DNA of 41,991 nt from Actinomycetota bacterium (GTDB lineage Bacteria > Actinomycetota > Acidimicrobiia > Acidimicrobiales > RAAP-2). The notes under the pieces were generated by a model that saw only the letters and a list, made by a program, of their open reading frames with translations, made no database searches and was not told where the DNA came from. Each line of letters starts with the position of its first letter. The first letter of the stretch is position 1. Shown in pieces: positions 15,970 through 24,769 of this stretch. The translations under genes were made by a program, and so were the position numbers. Location: the NCBI GenBank assembly GCA_021324045.1, contig JAJPJV010000036.1, forward strand, positions 1-41,991, written 5' to 3'.

Positions 15970-17265
15970 GTGTCGGTCGTCGTCATCGGCCTCGAGCATC
16001 ACAGTGCCCCCCTTGCGTTGCTCGAACGGGTGTCCGTGGGCGACCAGGAGTTCCCCAAGGTCCTGGGGCAGTTGCGTGACCGCTCCAACCTGCAGGAGTC
16101 AGTCTTGTTGTCGACCTGCTTGCGTGCCGAGGTCTACGCGGTGGTTGACCGGTTCCACGAGGCTGTCACCGAGGTTGAGGAGCTCTTTGCCGAACGTGCG
16201 GGCATGGCCGTCGAAGAGCTCGAGCCGTTCATGCAGATTCGCTACGACGACGATGTCGCGCACCATCTTTTCTCGGTGGCCGCAGGCCTCGAGTCGGCGG
16301 TGCTTGGGGAGCCCGAGGTGCTGGGACAAGTCCGGCGTGCTGCTGAGCGCGCGCATCGAGAGCACACGAGCGGGCCGGTGCTGAGTGAGCTGTTCCGCCA
16401 AGCTGTGCGCGCGGGGCGTCGAGTTCGTTCCGAGACAGCGATCAGCAGGGGGAGCACGTCGTTCGCACACGCCGCGGTCGAGATGGCTGCACGGAGGCGT
16501 GCGGCCGGGCTCGCGGGAGCAACCGCGGTCGTACTCGGCGCCGGGGAGGTCGGCAGCGGGGTGGTCGGAGCGCTGGCGAAGCTGCCGGCTGGTTCAGCGC
16601 CGGAGCGGGTCGTCATCGTCAGCCGGACCATGGAGCGGGCGAACCAGCTCATGGAGACGGCCACGGCGACCACGGGTACCTCCACAACGCTTCAAGCCGC
16701 TCCGCTCGGCGCGTTGAGGGAGCTGTTGACCGGCGCAGATCTGTTGTTCACCGCAGTCGAGGCAGATCGGGCGATCGTGACCGAGGCTCATCTCCCTCTG
16801 AGCGGACGTCGCGAGGATCGGCCGTTGCTTGTCGTCGACCTCGGGATGCCTCGAAATGTCGATCGCTGCGTGGATGAGCATCCTGGTGTCCTGCTTTTCG
16901 ACATGGACGACCTGCGATCCGCCGTCGAGGATGTTATGGCGGAGCGCCACGGAGAAGTGGACGAGGCCAGGGCCATCGTGGCGGCAGAGCTCGCGGAGTA
17001 CCAGGCCACCAGTCGGGCGCGTGCGGTTACGCCGGTGATCGTCGCACTGCGTTCCCGCCTCGAGGGGATCCGCGCGGCCGAACTGGCTCGGCGCCGCGCA
17101 CAGTTCGAGTCGATATCAGACCAGGAGTGGTCGCGCGTGGAGAGCGCGACACAGGCAATGATGGCGAAGTTCCTCCACGAACCCACCATGATGCTGAAAG
17201 AGACGGCAGGGACCCCGCGAGGGGAGCGGTTGGTCGAGGCGCTGCGCGTCCTGTTCGATCTCTGA
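15970..17265 (+). CDS. hemA: Glutamyl-tRNA reductase
   Basis: A 431-residue enzyme that reduces Glu-tRNA(Glu) to glutamate-1-semialdehyde with NADPH, the first step of C5 tetrapyrrole synthesis. The catalytic Cys is C50 in STCLRAEVY. Most family members have STCNR here, so the Asn is replaced by Leu. GLESAVLGEPEVLGQV is the highly conserved core motif, and VLGAGEVGSGV begins the NADPH domain. The C-terminal dimerisation helices follow. Heme feedback and NAD(P)H state often control this enzyme. The start is GTG 15970. The stop overlaps the hemC ATG by one base (TGATG), so the two are translationally coupled. Confidence 0.94.
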   Translation: MSVVVIGLEHHSAPLALLERVSVGDQEFPKVLGQLRDRSNLQESVLLSTCLRAEVYAVVDRFHEAVTEVEELFAERAGMAVEELEPFMQIRYDDDVAHHLFSVAAGLESAVLGEPEVLGQVRRAAERAHREHTSGPVLSELFRQAVRAGRRVRSETAISRGSTSFAHAAVEMAARRRAAGLAGATAVVLGAGEVGSGVVGALAKLPAGSAPERVVIVSRTMERANQLMETATATTGTSTTLQAAPLGALRELLTGADLLFTAVEADRAIVTEAHLPLSGRREDRPLLVVDLGMPRNVDRCVDEHPGVLLFDMDDLRSAVEDVMAERHGEVDEARAIVAAELAEYQATSRARAVTPVIVALRSRLEGIRAAELARRRAQFESISDQEWSRVESATQAMMAKFLHEPTMMLKETAGTPRGERLVEALRVLFDL

Positions 17266-18167
17266 TGCCGGTCGTGCGCTTGGCGACCAGGGGATCACCT
17301 TTGGCGCGGGCGCAGGCGGAGGCGGTCGGGGCGTTGTTGTGCGGGCTGCGGCCCGACCTCGATGTCGAACTGGTGGTTGTTCGGACGCGGGGGGACCGAC
17401 TCGCCTCGAGGCCCCTGTCGGAGATCGGGGGCCAAGGGGTGTTCGCGAAGGAGGTCCAACGCACGGTCGTCGAAGGAGAGGCTGATGTTGCGGTACATTC
17501 CGCCAAGGACCTCCCGCCCCAACAGGTAGATCGCCTCGTGCTGGCGGCGTTTCCGCCGCGTGAGGACCCACGAGACGCCCTCGTTGGTGTACGCCTCCGG
17601 GATCTCAGTCCCGGTGCGAAGATCGCGACGGGCTCGCCGAGACGTCGTGCACAGCTGGCGAACCTTCGACCGGACCTCACCTTCGTGGAGGCAAGGGGCA
17701 ACATCGCAACACGCCTCGCCATGGTCGAGCACGGGTTGGCTGATGCCGTGGTGGTCGCCGCCTGCGCCACGGATCGGCTGGGAATTTCCGATCGGCTGGC
17801 TGAGCGCATGGCACCGTCGGTGATGCTCCCTCAGGTTGGCCAGGGGGCTCTGGCAGTTGAATGTCGCGGTGATGATGAAGGCTTGCGCACGCTCCTTGCG
17901 GAGATCGACCACGAGCCGAGCCGCCGTGCCGTCATCGCCGAGCGATCGATGCTTGCCACGATGGGGGCCTCGTGTTCGGTGCCCGTTGGCGGTTGGGCGC
18001 AGGTCGAAGGAGCGGATTGCCAAGTTCACCTCCGAGGGTTGATGGCGAGTGCCGATGGGCGGGTCCTCCTGCATGCCGAGGCCTGGGGGGACAATCCTGA
18101 GGCGGTTGGACGCGAGGTGGCCGACCGCCTCTTGGTCGACTGCGGGGGTCGTGCGCTCGAAGGATGA
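17265..18167 (+). CDS. hemC: Porphobilinogen deaminase (hydroxymethylbilane synthase)
   Basis: A 300-residue enzyme that polymerises four porphobilinogens into hydroxymethylbilane. RLATRGSPLA near the N-terminus, HSAKDLP and TGSPRRRAQL are family motifs with the substrate-binding Arg residues. C237 in GASCSVPVGG is the attachment site of the dipyrromethane cofactor. It sits between hemA and the cobA-hemD fusion, with a one-base overlap upstream (TGATG) and a four-base overlap downstream (ATGA). Confidence 0.95.
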   Translation: MPVVRLATRGSPLARAQAEAVGALLCGLRPDLDVELVVVRTRGDRLASRPLSEIGGQGVFAKEVQRTVVEGEADVAVHSAKDLPPQQVDRLVLAAFPPREDPRDALVGVRLRDLSPGAKIATGSPRRRAQLANLRPDLTFVEARGNIATRLAMVEHGLADAVVVAACATDRLGISDRLAERMAPSVMLPQVGQGALAVECRGDDEGLRTLLAEIDHEPSRRAVIAERSMLATMGASCSVPVGGWAQVEGADCQVHLRGLMASADGRVLLHAEAWGDNPEAVGREVADRLLVDCGGRALEG

Positions 18168-19687
18168 CCGTCTATCTCGTTGGCGCTGGCCCCGGTGATC
18201 CGGGGCTGTTGACTCGTCGGGGTGCCGAGCTGCTGGCGCAAGCCGACGTGGTCGTGCACGACCGGTTGATCGACCCCTCCCTCCTGGCGCTGGTGAAGCC
18301 GGATGCACTCGTCGTGGACGTCGGGAAACGGCCCGCCGCGAGCTCGGAGCGGGCCTTCAGCGGCGAGCGACGCCAAACGGAGATCAATGCCTTGTTGATC
18401 GAGCACGGCCGCGCCGGGCGCACCGTGGTCCGCTTGAAGGGCGGTGACCCGTTCGTGTTCGGGCGTGGAGGAGAAGAGGCCGAAGCGCTCCACCGAGCCG
18501 GGATCCCATGGGACATCGTTCCTGGGGTGAGCTCCGCCTTTGCCGTCCCTGCGGTCGCCGGGATTCCGGTGACCCATCGTGGGGTGTCGACTTCGGTGAC
18601 GGTGGTGACCGGCCACGTCGGCGATCCCACTGCCGACGGGGGGGTCGACTGGGACGCGATCGGGCGTGCGGGGGGCACGCTCGTCATCTTGATGGGGATG
18701 GCTACCCGAGCCGAGATCGCCGAGCGGCTGCAAGCCGCAGGTCGGTCCCCGAGTACGCCGGTGGCGGTCATCGAGTGGGGCACGACGCGGTCGCAACGGA
18801 TCGAGCGCACCACTCTCGATCGCCTCGGTGGGGTCGCGCTTGGTTCGCCCGCGGTGATCGTGGTCGGTCCGGTCAGTGATTTGCCGTTCCGCCCGACGCT
18901 TCCAGAGGCGGCGGGGCCACTTTCGGGTTGGACCGTCGTGGTGACGCGAGCTCCCCACCAGGCAGGGTCCTTGAGCGCGGCCCTCAAGGAAGCCGGAGCC
19001 ACGGTGGTGGAGCTCCCAGTCATTGACATCGCACCGCCCGATGACGGGGGTGTCGCATTGGCGGATGCAGCAAGCCGCGCCAGGGAGTACGACTGGCTGG
19101 CGTTCACCTCGACGAACGCTGTTCGGGCCTTCATGGGGGTGCTGACAGACGTGCGGCTCCTTGCCGGAGTGAAGCTCGCCGCGGTCGGTGCGGCGACCGA
19201 GGCAGAGCTCGCCTCTCGGGGATTGCGCGCCGATCTGGTCGCAGGTCGTGGTCGCGTAGGTGACTCGACTGCTGCCGGTCTGGCCGAGGCCTTCCCGGCC
19301 GCGCCCGTCGGCGGACGCGTGCTGTTCCCACGGTCGTCGCTAGCGAGGGAAGATCTTTCAGTTGCCCTGCGCGCCAAGGGCTGGGTGGTTGACGAGGTGG
19401 AGGCCTACCGGACGGTCGACGCGGCGCCTCCTGCTGGTCCGGTGCTCGATGTGGTCTTGCGCGCGGACGCGGTGACCTTCACCTCCCCGTCGACGGTGCA
19501 GGCGTTCGTCCGGATGACCCAAGGATGCACCCCGTTGGTCCGACCGATGGTCGTTTGCATCGGTCCGGTCACGGCTCGCGCAGCACGCCAAGCCGGCCTC
19601 GAAGTCGACGTGGAGTCCTCCGACCCCTCTGCGGCTGCGATGGTTCGAGGACTGATCGAGCGACGAGCGAAGCGCTCCGGTCGGTAG
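18164..19687 (+). CDS. cobA-hemD: Uroporphyrinogen-III methyltransferase/synthase fusion
   Basis: A 507-residue two-domain protein. Residues 1-245 are SAM uroporphyrinogen-III C-methyltransferase: VGAGPGDPGLLT at the N-terminus, VRLKGGDPFVFGRGGEE, and PGVSSAFAVPA. Residues about 255-500 are uroporphyrinogen-III synthase, with VTRAPHQAGSL, FTSTNAVRAF and TFTSPSTVQAF. The synthase closes the ring and inverts ring D. The methyltransferase then makes precorrin-2, the branch to siroheme or cobalamin. The fusion is common in actinobacteria. It overlaps hemC by ATGA, and a hairpin follows its stop, so the rex-hem transcript may end here. Confidence 0.93.
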   Translation: MTVYLVGAGPGDPGLLTRRGAELLAQADVVVHDRLIDPSLLALVKPDALVVDVGKRPAASSERAFSGERRQTEINALLIEHGRAGRTVVRLKGGDPFVFGRGGEEAEALHRAGIPWDIVPGVSSAFAVPAVAGIPVTHRGVSTSVTVVTGHVGDPTADGGVDWDAIGRAGGTLVILMGMATRAEIAERLQAAGRSPSTPVAVIEWGTTRSQRIERTTLDRLGGVALGSPAVIVVGPVSDLPFRPTLPEAAGPLSGWTVVVTRAPHQAGSLSAALKEAGATVVELPVIDIAPPDDGGVALADAASRAREYDWLAFTSTNAVRAFMGVLTDVRLLAGVKLAAVGAATEAELASRGLRADLVAGRGRVGDSTAAGLAEAFPAAPVGGRVLFPRSSLAREDLSVALRAKGWVVDEVEAYRTVDAAPPAGPVLDVVLRADAVTFTSPSTVQAFVRMTQGCTPLVRPMVVCIGPVTARAARQAGLEVDVESSDPSAAAMVRGLIERRAKRSGR

Positions 19688-19693
19688 GGGTGT

Positions 19694-19713
19694 GAGCCCC
19701 GTCGCCGGGGCTC
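19694..19713 (+). terminator. Hairpin after cobA-hemD
   Basis: GAGCCCCG (19694-19701) and CGGGGCTC (19706-19713) form a perfect 8-bp G+C-rich stem with a TCGC tetraloop six bases after the stop. There is no T-run. The next gene, hemB, has its own -10 box, which supports transcript separation here. Confidence 0.55.
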
Positions 19714-19784
19714 GGGCTTGGCGACGCTCGGCTCACCGGAAGACTCGGTCCGCTGTGACAGTGGGTCGTGGTCGGGCAACCCCA

Positions 19785-19790
19785 TAGGCT
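19785..19790 (+). promoter_or_regulatory. -10 box of hemB
   Basis: TAGGCT ends 6 nt before the hemB GTG, giving a predicted leaderless transcript. The hexamer is the same as before mshA and the class V aminotransferase gene. Confidence 0.5.
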
Positions 19791-19796
19791 TGGGTC

Positions 19797-20813
19797 GTGC
19801 CGGTCGGCCGTGTCGACGCGATCAATGGGTTCCCGGAGCGGCGTCTGCGGCGTCTGCGGCGGACCCCGGCGCTGAGACGGCTCGTTGCCGAGACGCGCGT
19901 CAGCGTCGACGACCTGGTGGCACCCCTCTTTGTGGCAGAAGGGATCGATGAACCCCGCCCCATCGCTTCGTTGCCCGGGCACTGTCAGCACACCCTTGGC
20001 TCGCTCGTAGTCGAGGCCAAGCGGCTGTGTGCCCTGGGGGTCCCGGCAGTCGTGCTCTTCGGCGTGCCCGATCCCGCCAGCAAGGACGCGGTCGGATCCG
20101 CCGCGTGGGACCCCGACGGAGTGGTCCAGCGGGCGCTTGGCGAACTGCGGGCCGCGCTCGGTCAGGATTTGGTGCTGATGACCGACCTCTGCCTCGACGA
20201 GTACACCGATCACGGCCACTGTGGAGTGCTGCGAACGGACGGCGCCGTAGACAACGACTCGACGCTCGAGCTCTACCAGCGAGTGGCGCTCGTGCAGGCT
20301 GAAGCCGGAGCTGACGTGGTCGCGCCGAGCGGCATGATGGACGGGCAGGTGGCGGCCATCCGAGAGGCCCTCGATGCCCACGGCTGGACCGAGACGGCCA
20401 TTCTCGCCTATGCCGCGAAATTCGCCTCTTCCTTGTATGGGCCGTTCCGTGACGCGGTTCACGTGAGGATCGCCGGAGAAGGTGACCGGCGTGGGTACCA
20501 GCAGGACCCTGCGAATCGTCGCGAGGCTTTGGAGGAGATCGCCCTGGACGTCGCGGAGGGCGCAGACATGGTGATGGTCAAACCCGCGCTCACGAACCTC
20601 GATGTGATCGCCGAGGCACGCGCGACCCAGCGTGTGCCCATCGCGGCATACCAGGTGAGCGGTGAGTACGCGATGATCAAGGCCGCTGGCGAACGTGGCT
20701 GGATCGATCATCAGGCCGCGGCCCTCGAATCGCTCACGGCGATCAAGCGTGCCGGTGCCGACTTCGTGCTCACGTACTTTGCCGGAGAGCTCGCAGAGCA
20801 GCTCGCGGCGTGA
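19797..20813 (+). CDS. hemB: Porphobilinogen synthase (ALA dehydratase)
   Basis: A 338-residue enzyme that condenses two 5-aminolevulinate molecules into porphobilinogen. The two active-site lysines are K208 (AAKFASSLYGPFR) and K262 (MVMVKPALTNLD). The metal loop reads C132-L-D134-EYTDHGH-C142. It keeps two of the three Cys of the zinc site and has Asp in place of the middle one, which suggests a mixed zinc/magnesium site. The start is GTG 19797 after a leaderless-type promoter; upstream of it there is no ribosome binding site. hemL follows after 43 nt, so they are likely co-transcribed. Confidence 0.94.
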   Translation: MPVGRVDAINGFPERRLRRLRRTPALRRLVAETRVSVDDLVAPLFVAEGIDEPRPIASLPGHCQHTLGSLVVEAKRLCALGVPAVVLFGVPDPASKDAVGSAAWDPDGVVQRALGELRAALGQDLVLMTDLCLDEYTDHGHCGVLRTDGAVDNDSTLELYQRVALVQAEAGADVVAPSGMMDGQVAAIREALDAHGWTETAILAYAAKFASSLYGPFRDAVHVRIAGEGDRRGYQQDPANRREALEEIALDVAEGADMVMVKPALTNLDVIAEARATQRVPIAAYQVSGEYAMIKAAGERGWIDHQAAALESLTAIKRAGADFVLTYFAGELAEQLAA

Positions 20814-20856
20814 GTGCCGACGGCACCGACCGTGATGGAGTGAGAACGGTGGCGAG

Positions 20857-22173
20857 GTGAACGACGCGACGACGAATTCCGGATGGTTTGAGCGCGCAAC
20901 CAAGGTGATCCCTGGTGGCGTCAACTCACCCGTTCGATCGTTCTCTGCCGTCGGCGGGGTCCCGTTCACCGTGACGCACGGAACTGGCCCGTGGGTCTTC
21001 GACGTCGAGGGCAGACGCTACCTCGACCTCGTGCAGTCCTATGGCGCCGTGCTGTTGGGCCATGCCCATCCGCTGGTCACGGAGGCCCTCCAAAAGGCCG
21101 TGGCGCGGGGAACGAGCTTCGGCATGCCGACGGTGGGAGAAGTGCAGCTGGCCGAGGCGATCTGTGCGCGAGTCCCGGGGTGCGAGCAAGTGCGCCTGGT
21201 CTCCTCCGGTACCGAGGCTGTGATGACCGCGATCCGTCTTGCCCGGGGAGTGACCGGCCGAGACCGTCTGGTGAAGTTCGACGGCTGTTACCACGGCCAC
21301 TCCGACGGGCTGCTGGCCGGCGGCGGCAGCGGCGTGGCGACCCTTGGCTTGCCCGGTTCTGCGGGTGTGCCACGCGGCACCGTCGCCGATACGGAAGTGG
21401 TTCCGTACAACGTCGTTCCCGAGATCGGCTCGGAGGTTGCGTGCGTGATCGTCGAGCCCGTCGCGGCCAACATGAACCTGGTGCCGCCGAAGCCGGGTTT
21501 TCTCGCCGGCCTCCGGCGAGCGTGTGACGAAGCAGGCGCGCTGCTGATCTTCGATGAGGTGATCACCGGGTTTCGCGTCGGGAGTGGTGGTGTGTCCACG
21601 GCCTCCGGGGTGACGCCCGACCTTTGGTGCTTCGGCAAGGTCATCGGCGGTGGGCTCCCGGTCGGTGCCATCGGTGGTCGTAGAGAAGTGCTCTCCAACC
21701 TCGCTCCAAGCGGGCCCGTGTACCAGGCGGGCACCTTGTCGGGCAATCCGCTTGCGACTGCGGCCGGCAAAGCAGTGCTCGACCATGTCGGCGATGGCGA
21801 CTACGCCCGGCTGTCGGCGGCGGCGGCGACCTTCGGGCGGGATCTGGAGACGTCGATCGGTGCTGCCGGGCTCCCTGCTCGCGTTAGCTGCTTCGGACCG
21901 CTGGTGGGTTTGCTGATCGGTTCGCCTGGCAGAGACGTCGCAGAACCGGTCGATTACGAGACGGTGCGCTCAGTCACCCGCGCGGACGCCTATCGGACCT
22001 TCTTCCATGCCATGCTGCGCCGCGGGGTCGTTCTTCCGCCCGGGCCCTACGAGGTCCTCTTCCCTGGGTTCGCGCATGGCCCCGACGAGCTCGCCTTGGT
22101 CGTTTCGGCTGCGGGGGAGGCAGCAGCAGAAGTCGTCGCCGGGTGGTCGGGCGCACCACCACCTGGACGCTGA
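20857..22173 (+). CDS. hemL: Glutamate-1-semialdehyde 2,1-aminomutase
   Basis: A 438-residue PLP enzyme that converts glutamate-1-semialdehyde to 5-aminolevulinate, the step after HemA. Motifs are VIPGGVNSPVR at the N-terminus, SSGTEAVMTAIRLAR, GCYHGHSD, FDEVITGFR, and the Schiff-base lysine K261 in FGKVIGGGLPVGA. It completes the C5 route in this window. The start is GTG 20857; the ribosome binding site is weak. Its last 127 bases overlap the convergent reductase gene on the other strand. Confidence 0.95.
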   Translation: MNDATTNSGWFERATKVIPGGVNSPVRSFSAVGGVPFTVTHGTGPWVFDVEGRRYLDLVQSYGAVLLGHAHPLVTEALQKAVARGTSFGMPTVGEVQLAEAICARVPGCEQVRLVSSGTEAVMTAIRLARGVTGRDRLVKFDGCYHGHSDGLLAGGGSGVATLGLPGSAGVPRGTVADTEVVPYNVVPEIGSEVACVIVEPVAANMNLVPPKPGFLAGLRRACDEAGALLIFDEVITGFRVGSGGVSTASGVTPDLWCFGKVIGGGLPVGAIGGRREVLSNLAPSGPVYQAGTLSGNPLATAAGKAVLDHVGDGDYARLSAAAATFGRDLETSIGAAGLPARVSCFGPLVGLLIGSPGRDVAEPVDYETVRSVTRADAYRTFFHAMLRRGVVLPPGPYEVLFPGFAHGPDELALVVSAAGEAAAEVVAGWSGAPPPGR

Positions 22174-23546
22174 AGCGCGACAGGGCATCTTCCCAAGCCG
22201 AGCCGCCTGACCTCGGTGGTCAGGCGTGCGAGCGCTCCGTCTTTGTACTTGGCCGCGGCAACCATGCCCCGGTAGGTGCGCTCTGCAGCCCCGCCTGGTC
22301 CCGGCAGCATGAGATTGCCCATGATCCGGAGCAGCTCGCTCATGAACCACTTCGAGTGAATCGTGGTGCCGACCGAGGCTCGCATCGTCCGGGGGTGGCT
22401 GATCAGCCGAACGAACGCGCGCGCCACCCGGTAGTAGTCGCCGTAGGCCTCGTTGAGGTCCCGCTCGTAGCACGCCAGCGCCGCCGGGTTCGACCCCTCG
22501 AGCGCGGCATGGACCGCGGCGGCGGCAAGACGACCGGACTCGTATCCGTAGGCGATGCCCTCGCCGTTGAAAGGATTGATCAATCCTGCAGCGTCCCCGA
22601 CGACCAGGGTATTCGGGCCGATCCGGGGTCCGACGGCCAGCCCCATGGGCAGTCGCCCACCAGTGGGTGGAGCGCACATCGACTGGCGAGTGATGCCCCA
22701 GGAGCGGGGGGCCCAGTCGATGAAGGCATCCATCAGCTTGCTTGTGTTCGCTCCCTTCCACCGTCGTTCGGTGGAGAGCAACCCGACGCCGACATTGACC
22801 CGGCCGTCCCCGAGCGGGAAGACCCATCCGTACCCCGGCACCACCTTCCCGGTGCCGTCGCGAATGTCGAGATGGGACTCGATCCACGGATCGTCGTGGC
22901 GATCGGAGTAAAAGTACCCGCGCAGCGCCATGCCCTGGGGATACGCCCGGTTCCTCGTCGTGCCCAGCGCGCGGCCGAAGCGTGAGTTCGCGCCGTCGGC
23001 CACGACGACGTAACGCGCTCGAAGGTCGCGGAGCCCACCACTTGGTGCGGTCCGAACTCGTGCGCCGGCGCAGCCCGCCAGGCTGTGCCGGCTCGCACCC
23101 GCCTGGCCGTCGTCTCCCGGCGTGGGGTCGAGGGGCTCGAGTGCCTCGGTGCCCTCGAAGATGGTCGCACCAGCCTTGGCTGCGTGCTCGGCGACGAGCG
23201 CATCGAGGTCGTGCCTGGTGATGGTGTAGCCATATTCGGGAAAATCGGGGTGGCGGGGCCACGGGAGCTCCAGCATGCTCCCGAAGGCACACGCTCGGAG
23301 CCCCAGGTAGCGGTGTGCGCCGCTCAGCGCGTCGCCCAGGCCCATGTCGAGCAGCTGGCGCACCGAACGGGGGGTGAGGCCGTCCCCGCACGTCTTTGCC
23401 CTCGGGAAATGCTTCTTCTCGACGACCGCGACGTCCCAGCCCGCGCTGGCCAGCCAATAGGCGGTCGCAGAACCTGCTGGACCGCCCCCGATAACCAGCG
23501 CGTCGTACAGACGGTTGGAAGCGCTACGACCGCCGGTGCTCGCCAC
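22047..23546 (-). CDS. Geranylgeranyl/menaquinone reductase-family flavoprotein
   Basis: About 499 residues. The FAD dinucleotide motif IGGGPAGSATA lies at 19-29, then KTCGDGLTPR, a VVVADGANSRFGR middle motif and the second FAD motif VVGDAAGLINPFNGEGIAYG. The order and wording match geranylgeranyl reductases, including the mycobacterial menaquinone reductase MenJ (Rv0561c). It probably saturates an isoprenoid double bond, and next to nuo the likely substrate is menaquinone. I chose GTG 23546: it sits 8 nt after a TACGAT box and only 19 residues before the FAD motif. The C-terminus runs 40-60 residues past the usual end and overlaps hemL, so the family part is firm but the tail could be an open-frame artefact. 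It is divergent from nuoA. Confidence 0.85.
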   Translation of the reverse strand: MASTGGRSASNRLYDALVIGGGPAGSATAYWLASAGWDVAVVEKKHFPRAKTCGDGLTPRSVRQLLDMGLGDALSGAHRYLGLRACAFGSMLELPWPRHPDFPEYGYTITRHDLDALVAEHAAKAGATIFEGTEALEPLDPTPGDDGQAGASRHSLAGCAGARVRTAPSGGLRDLRARYVVVADGANSRFGRALGTTRNRAYPQGMALRGYFYSDRHDDPWIESHLDIRDGTGKVVPGYGWVFPLGDGRVNVGVGLLSTERRWKGANTSKLMDAFIDWAPRSWGITRQSMCAPPTGGRLPMGLAVGPRIGPNTLVVGDAAGLINPFNGEGIAYGYESGRLAAAAVHAALEGSNPAALACYERDLNEAYGDYYRVARAFVRLISHPRTMRASVGTTIHSKWFMSELLRIMGNLMLPGPGGAAERTYRGMVAAAKYKDGALARLTTEVRRLGLGRCPVALQRPGGGAPDHPATTSAAASPAAETTKASSSGPCANPGKRTS

Positions 23547-23554
23547 GAGGCTCG

Positions 23555-23560
23555 ATCGTA
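23555..23560 (-). promoter_or_regulatory. -10 box of the GGR-family reductase
   Basis: On the minus strand TACGAT is followed by 8 nt and the GTG start at 23546. The spacing resembles the other start-proximal boxes in this window and again predicts a leaderless or nearly leaderless mRNA. Confidence 0.4.
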
Positions 23561-23733
23561 GGGCTTCGCGACGCGGGGAGGATCGTCCGCCCCGAGGACC
23601 CCGGCGGGCTGACCCACTCGAGCAGCACGGCGCCGCCATGGGAGCGAGTGCTTTAGGCCGATCGGCGAGTGCCGGGGTGCAGGCAGATTCCCGATGTGCC
23701 TTCGGAAACACCTCCGTGGTAAACCGGGAAACG

Positions 23734-24186
23734 ATGGCACAGTATCTGGCGATCTTCGTCTTGCTGGCCCTCGGCATCGTCTTCGGAGCGGCTTCGTTGG
23801 TGGCTTCGGCCTTGCTCGCCCCGAGGAAGCAGCCGTCGGCAGCGAAGCTGGCGCCGTACGAGTGCGGGATCATCCCCAGCCGCGAGCCGCCCCAGCGTTT
23901 CCCGGTTCGCTTCTACCTCATCGCGATGATCTTCATCATCTTCGATATCGAGATCGTGTTCCTCTACCCCTTTGCGGTGATCCTCCATCAGTTGCGCACC
24001 TTCGGCCTCGTCGAGGTCCTGGTGTTCGCGGCAGTGGTGTTGGTGGCGTTCTTGTACCTGGTGAGCAATGGGGCCCTGAGCTGGGGGCCGCCGAAGCGGC
24101 TCGTCGAGGGAATGGGGTCGCGGACCTCAGAGACCACGATCGAGCGCGTGGGTGCGGGGGCCTCGTCGTCCGATCGCGCTGCGTGA
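23734..24186 (+). CDS. nuoA: NADH-quinone oxidoreductase subunit A
   Basis: A 150-residue membrane subunit with three hydrophobic segments. The conserved loop [20 protein letters not shown] carries the Cys that is exposed in the inactive state of complex I, and [18 protein letters not shown] is the second helix. It forms part of the quinone-chamber and proton path junction. The ATG at 23734 has GGGAA just upstream. It opens a 14-gene operon; about 190 nt separate it from the divergent reductase, and that gap must hold the operon promoter. The C-terminus has about 25 polar residues beyond the usual end. Confidence 0.95.
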   Translation: MAQYLAIFVLLALGIVFGAASLVASALLAPRKQPSAAKLAPYECGIIPSREPPQRFPVRFYLIAMIFIIFDIEIVFLYPFAVILHQLRTFGLVEVLVFAAVVLVAFLYLVSNGALSWGPPKRLVEGMGSRTSETTIERVGAGASSSDRAA

Positions 24187-24202
24187 CGCCGGAGGAGTCG
24201 AC

Positions 24203-24769
24203 ATGGGCCTCGAAGACCTTCAGCACAATTTCCTCACCGGAAGACTCGAAGACCTCGTCAAGTGGGCGCGCCGGAACAGCGTGTGGCCGGCGACGTTCGG
24301 CCTGGCGTGCTGCGCGATCGAGATGATGTCGGTCGGTGCCGCCGACTTCGACATCAGTAGGCTGGGCATGGAAGTCTTCCGTGCCTCCCCGCGCCAGGCG
24401 GACCTGATGATCGTGGCAGGTCGTGTCTCCCAGAAGATGGCGCCGGTCCTTCGCCAGGTGTATGACCAGATGATGGAGCCCAAATGGGTCATCTCCATGG
24501 GGGTGTGCGCCTCGACCGGCGGCATGTTCAACAACTATGCGATCGTGCAGGGCGTCGACCAGATCGTTCCCGTCGACGTGTACGCTCCCGGCTGCCCACC
24601 CTCCCCGGAGACCCTGCTGCACGCCATCCTCACGCTCCATGAGAAGATCCGGACCGGAGAGCTCACCCGGCGGCGTCGGACCGAGGTGCCCAGCGACGCG
24701 GCACCCGAGACAGACAATGGCTGGGTGCCGGAGCCTCGCCATCCATTGCGAGTTTCCACGCCTCTATGA
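24203..24769 (+). CDS. nuoB: NADH-quinone oxidoreductase subunit B
   Basis: A 188-residue peripheral-arm subunit that holds cluster N2, the terminal [4Fe-4S] centre that passes electrons to quinone. The ligands are the tandem C36-C37 (LACCAIEM), C102 (GVCASTGG) and C131 (PGCPPSPE). The start ATG 24203 has an ideal GGAGGAG ribosome binding site. The last codons overlap nuoC (ATGA). Confidence 0.96.
   Translation: MGLEDLQHNFLTGRLEDLVKWARRNSVWPATFGLACCAIEMMSVGAADFDISRLGMEVFRASPRQADLMIVAGRVSQKMAPVLRQVYDQMMEPKWVISMGVCASTGGMFNNYAIVQGVDQIVPVDVYAPGCPPSPETLLHAILTLHEKIRTGELTRRRRTEVPSDAAPETDNGWVPEPRHPLRVSTPL

Noticed and set aside
23547-23733. Rex operator in front of nuoA
   Set aside because: I looked for a TTGTGA-n-TCACAA-like palindrome in the gap and found none I would defend by eye; a matrix scan would be needed.
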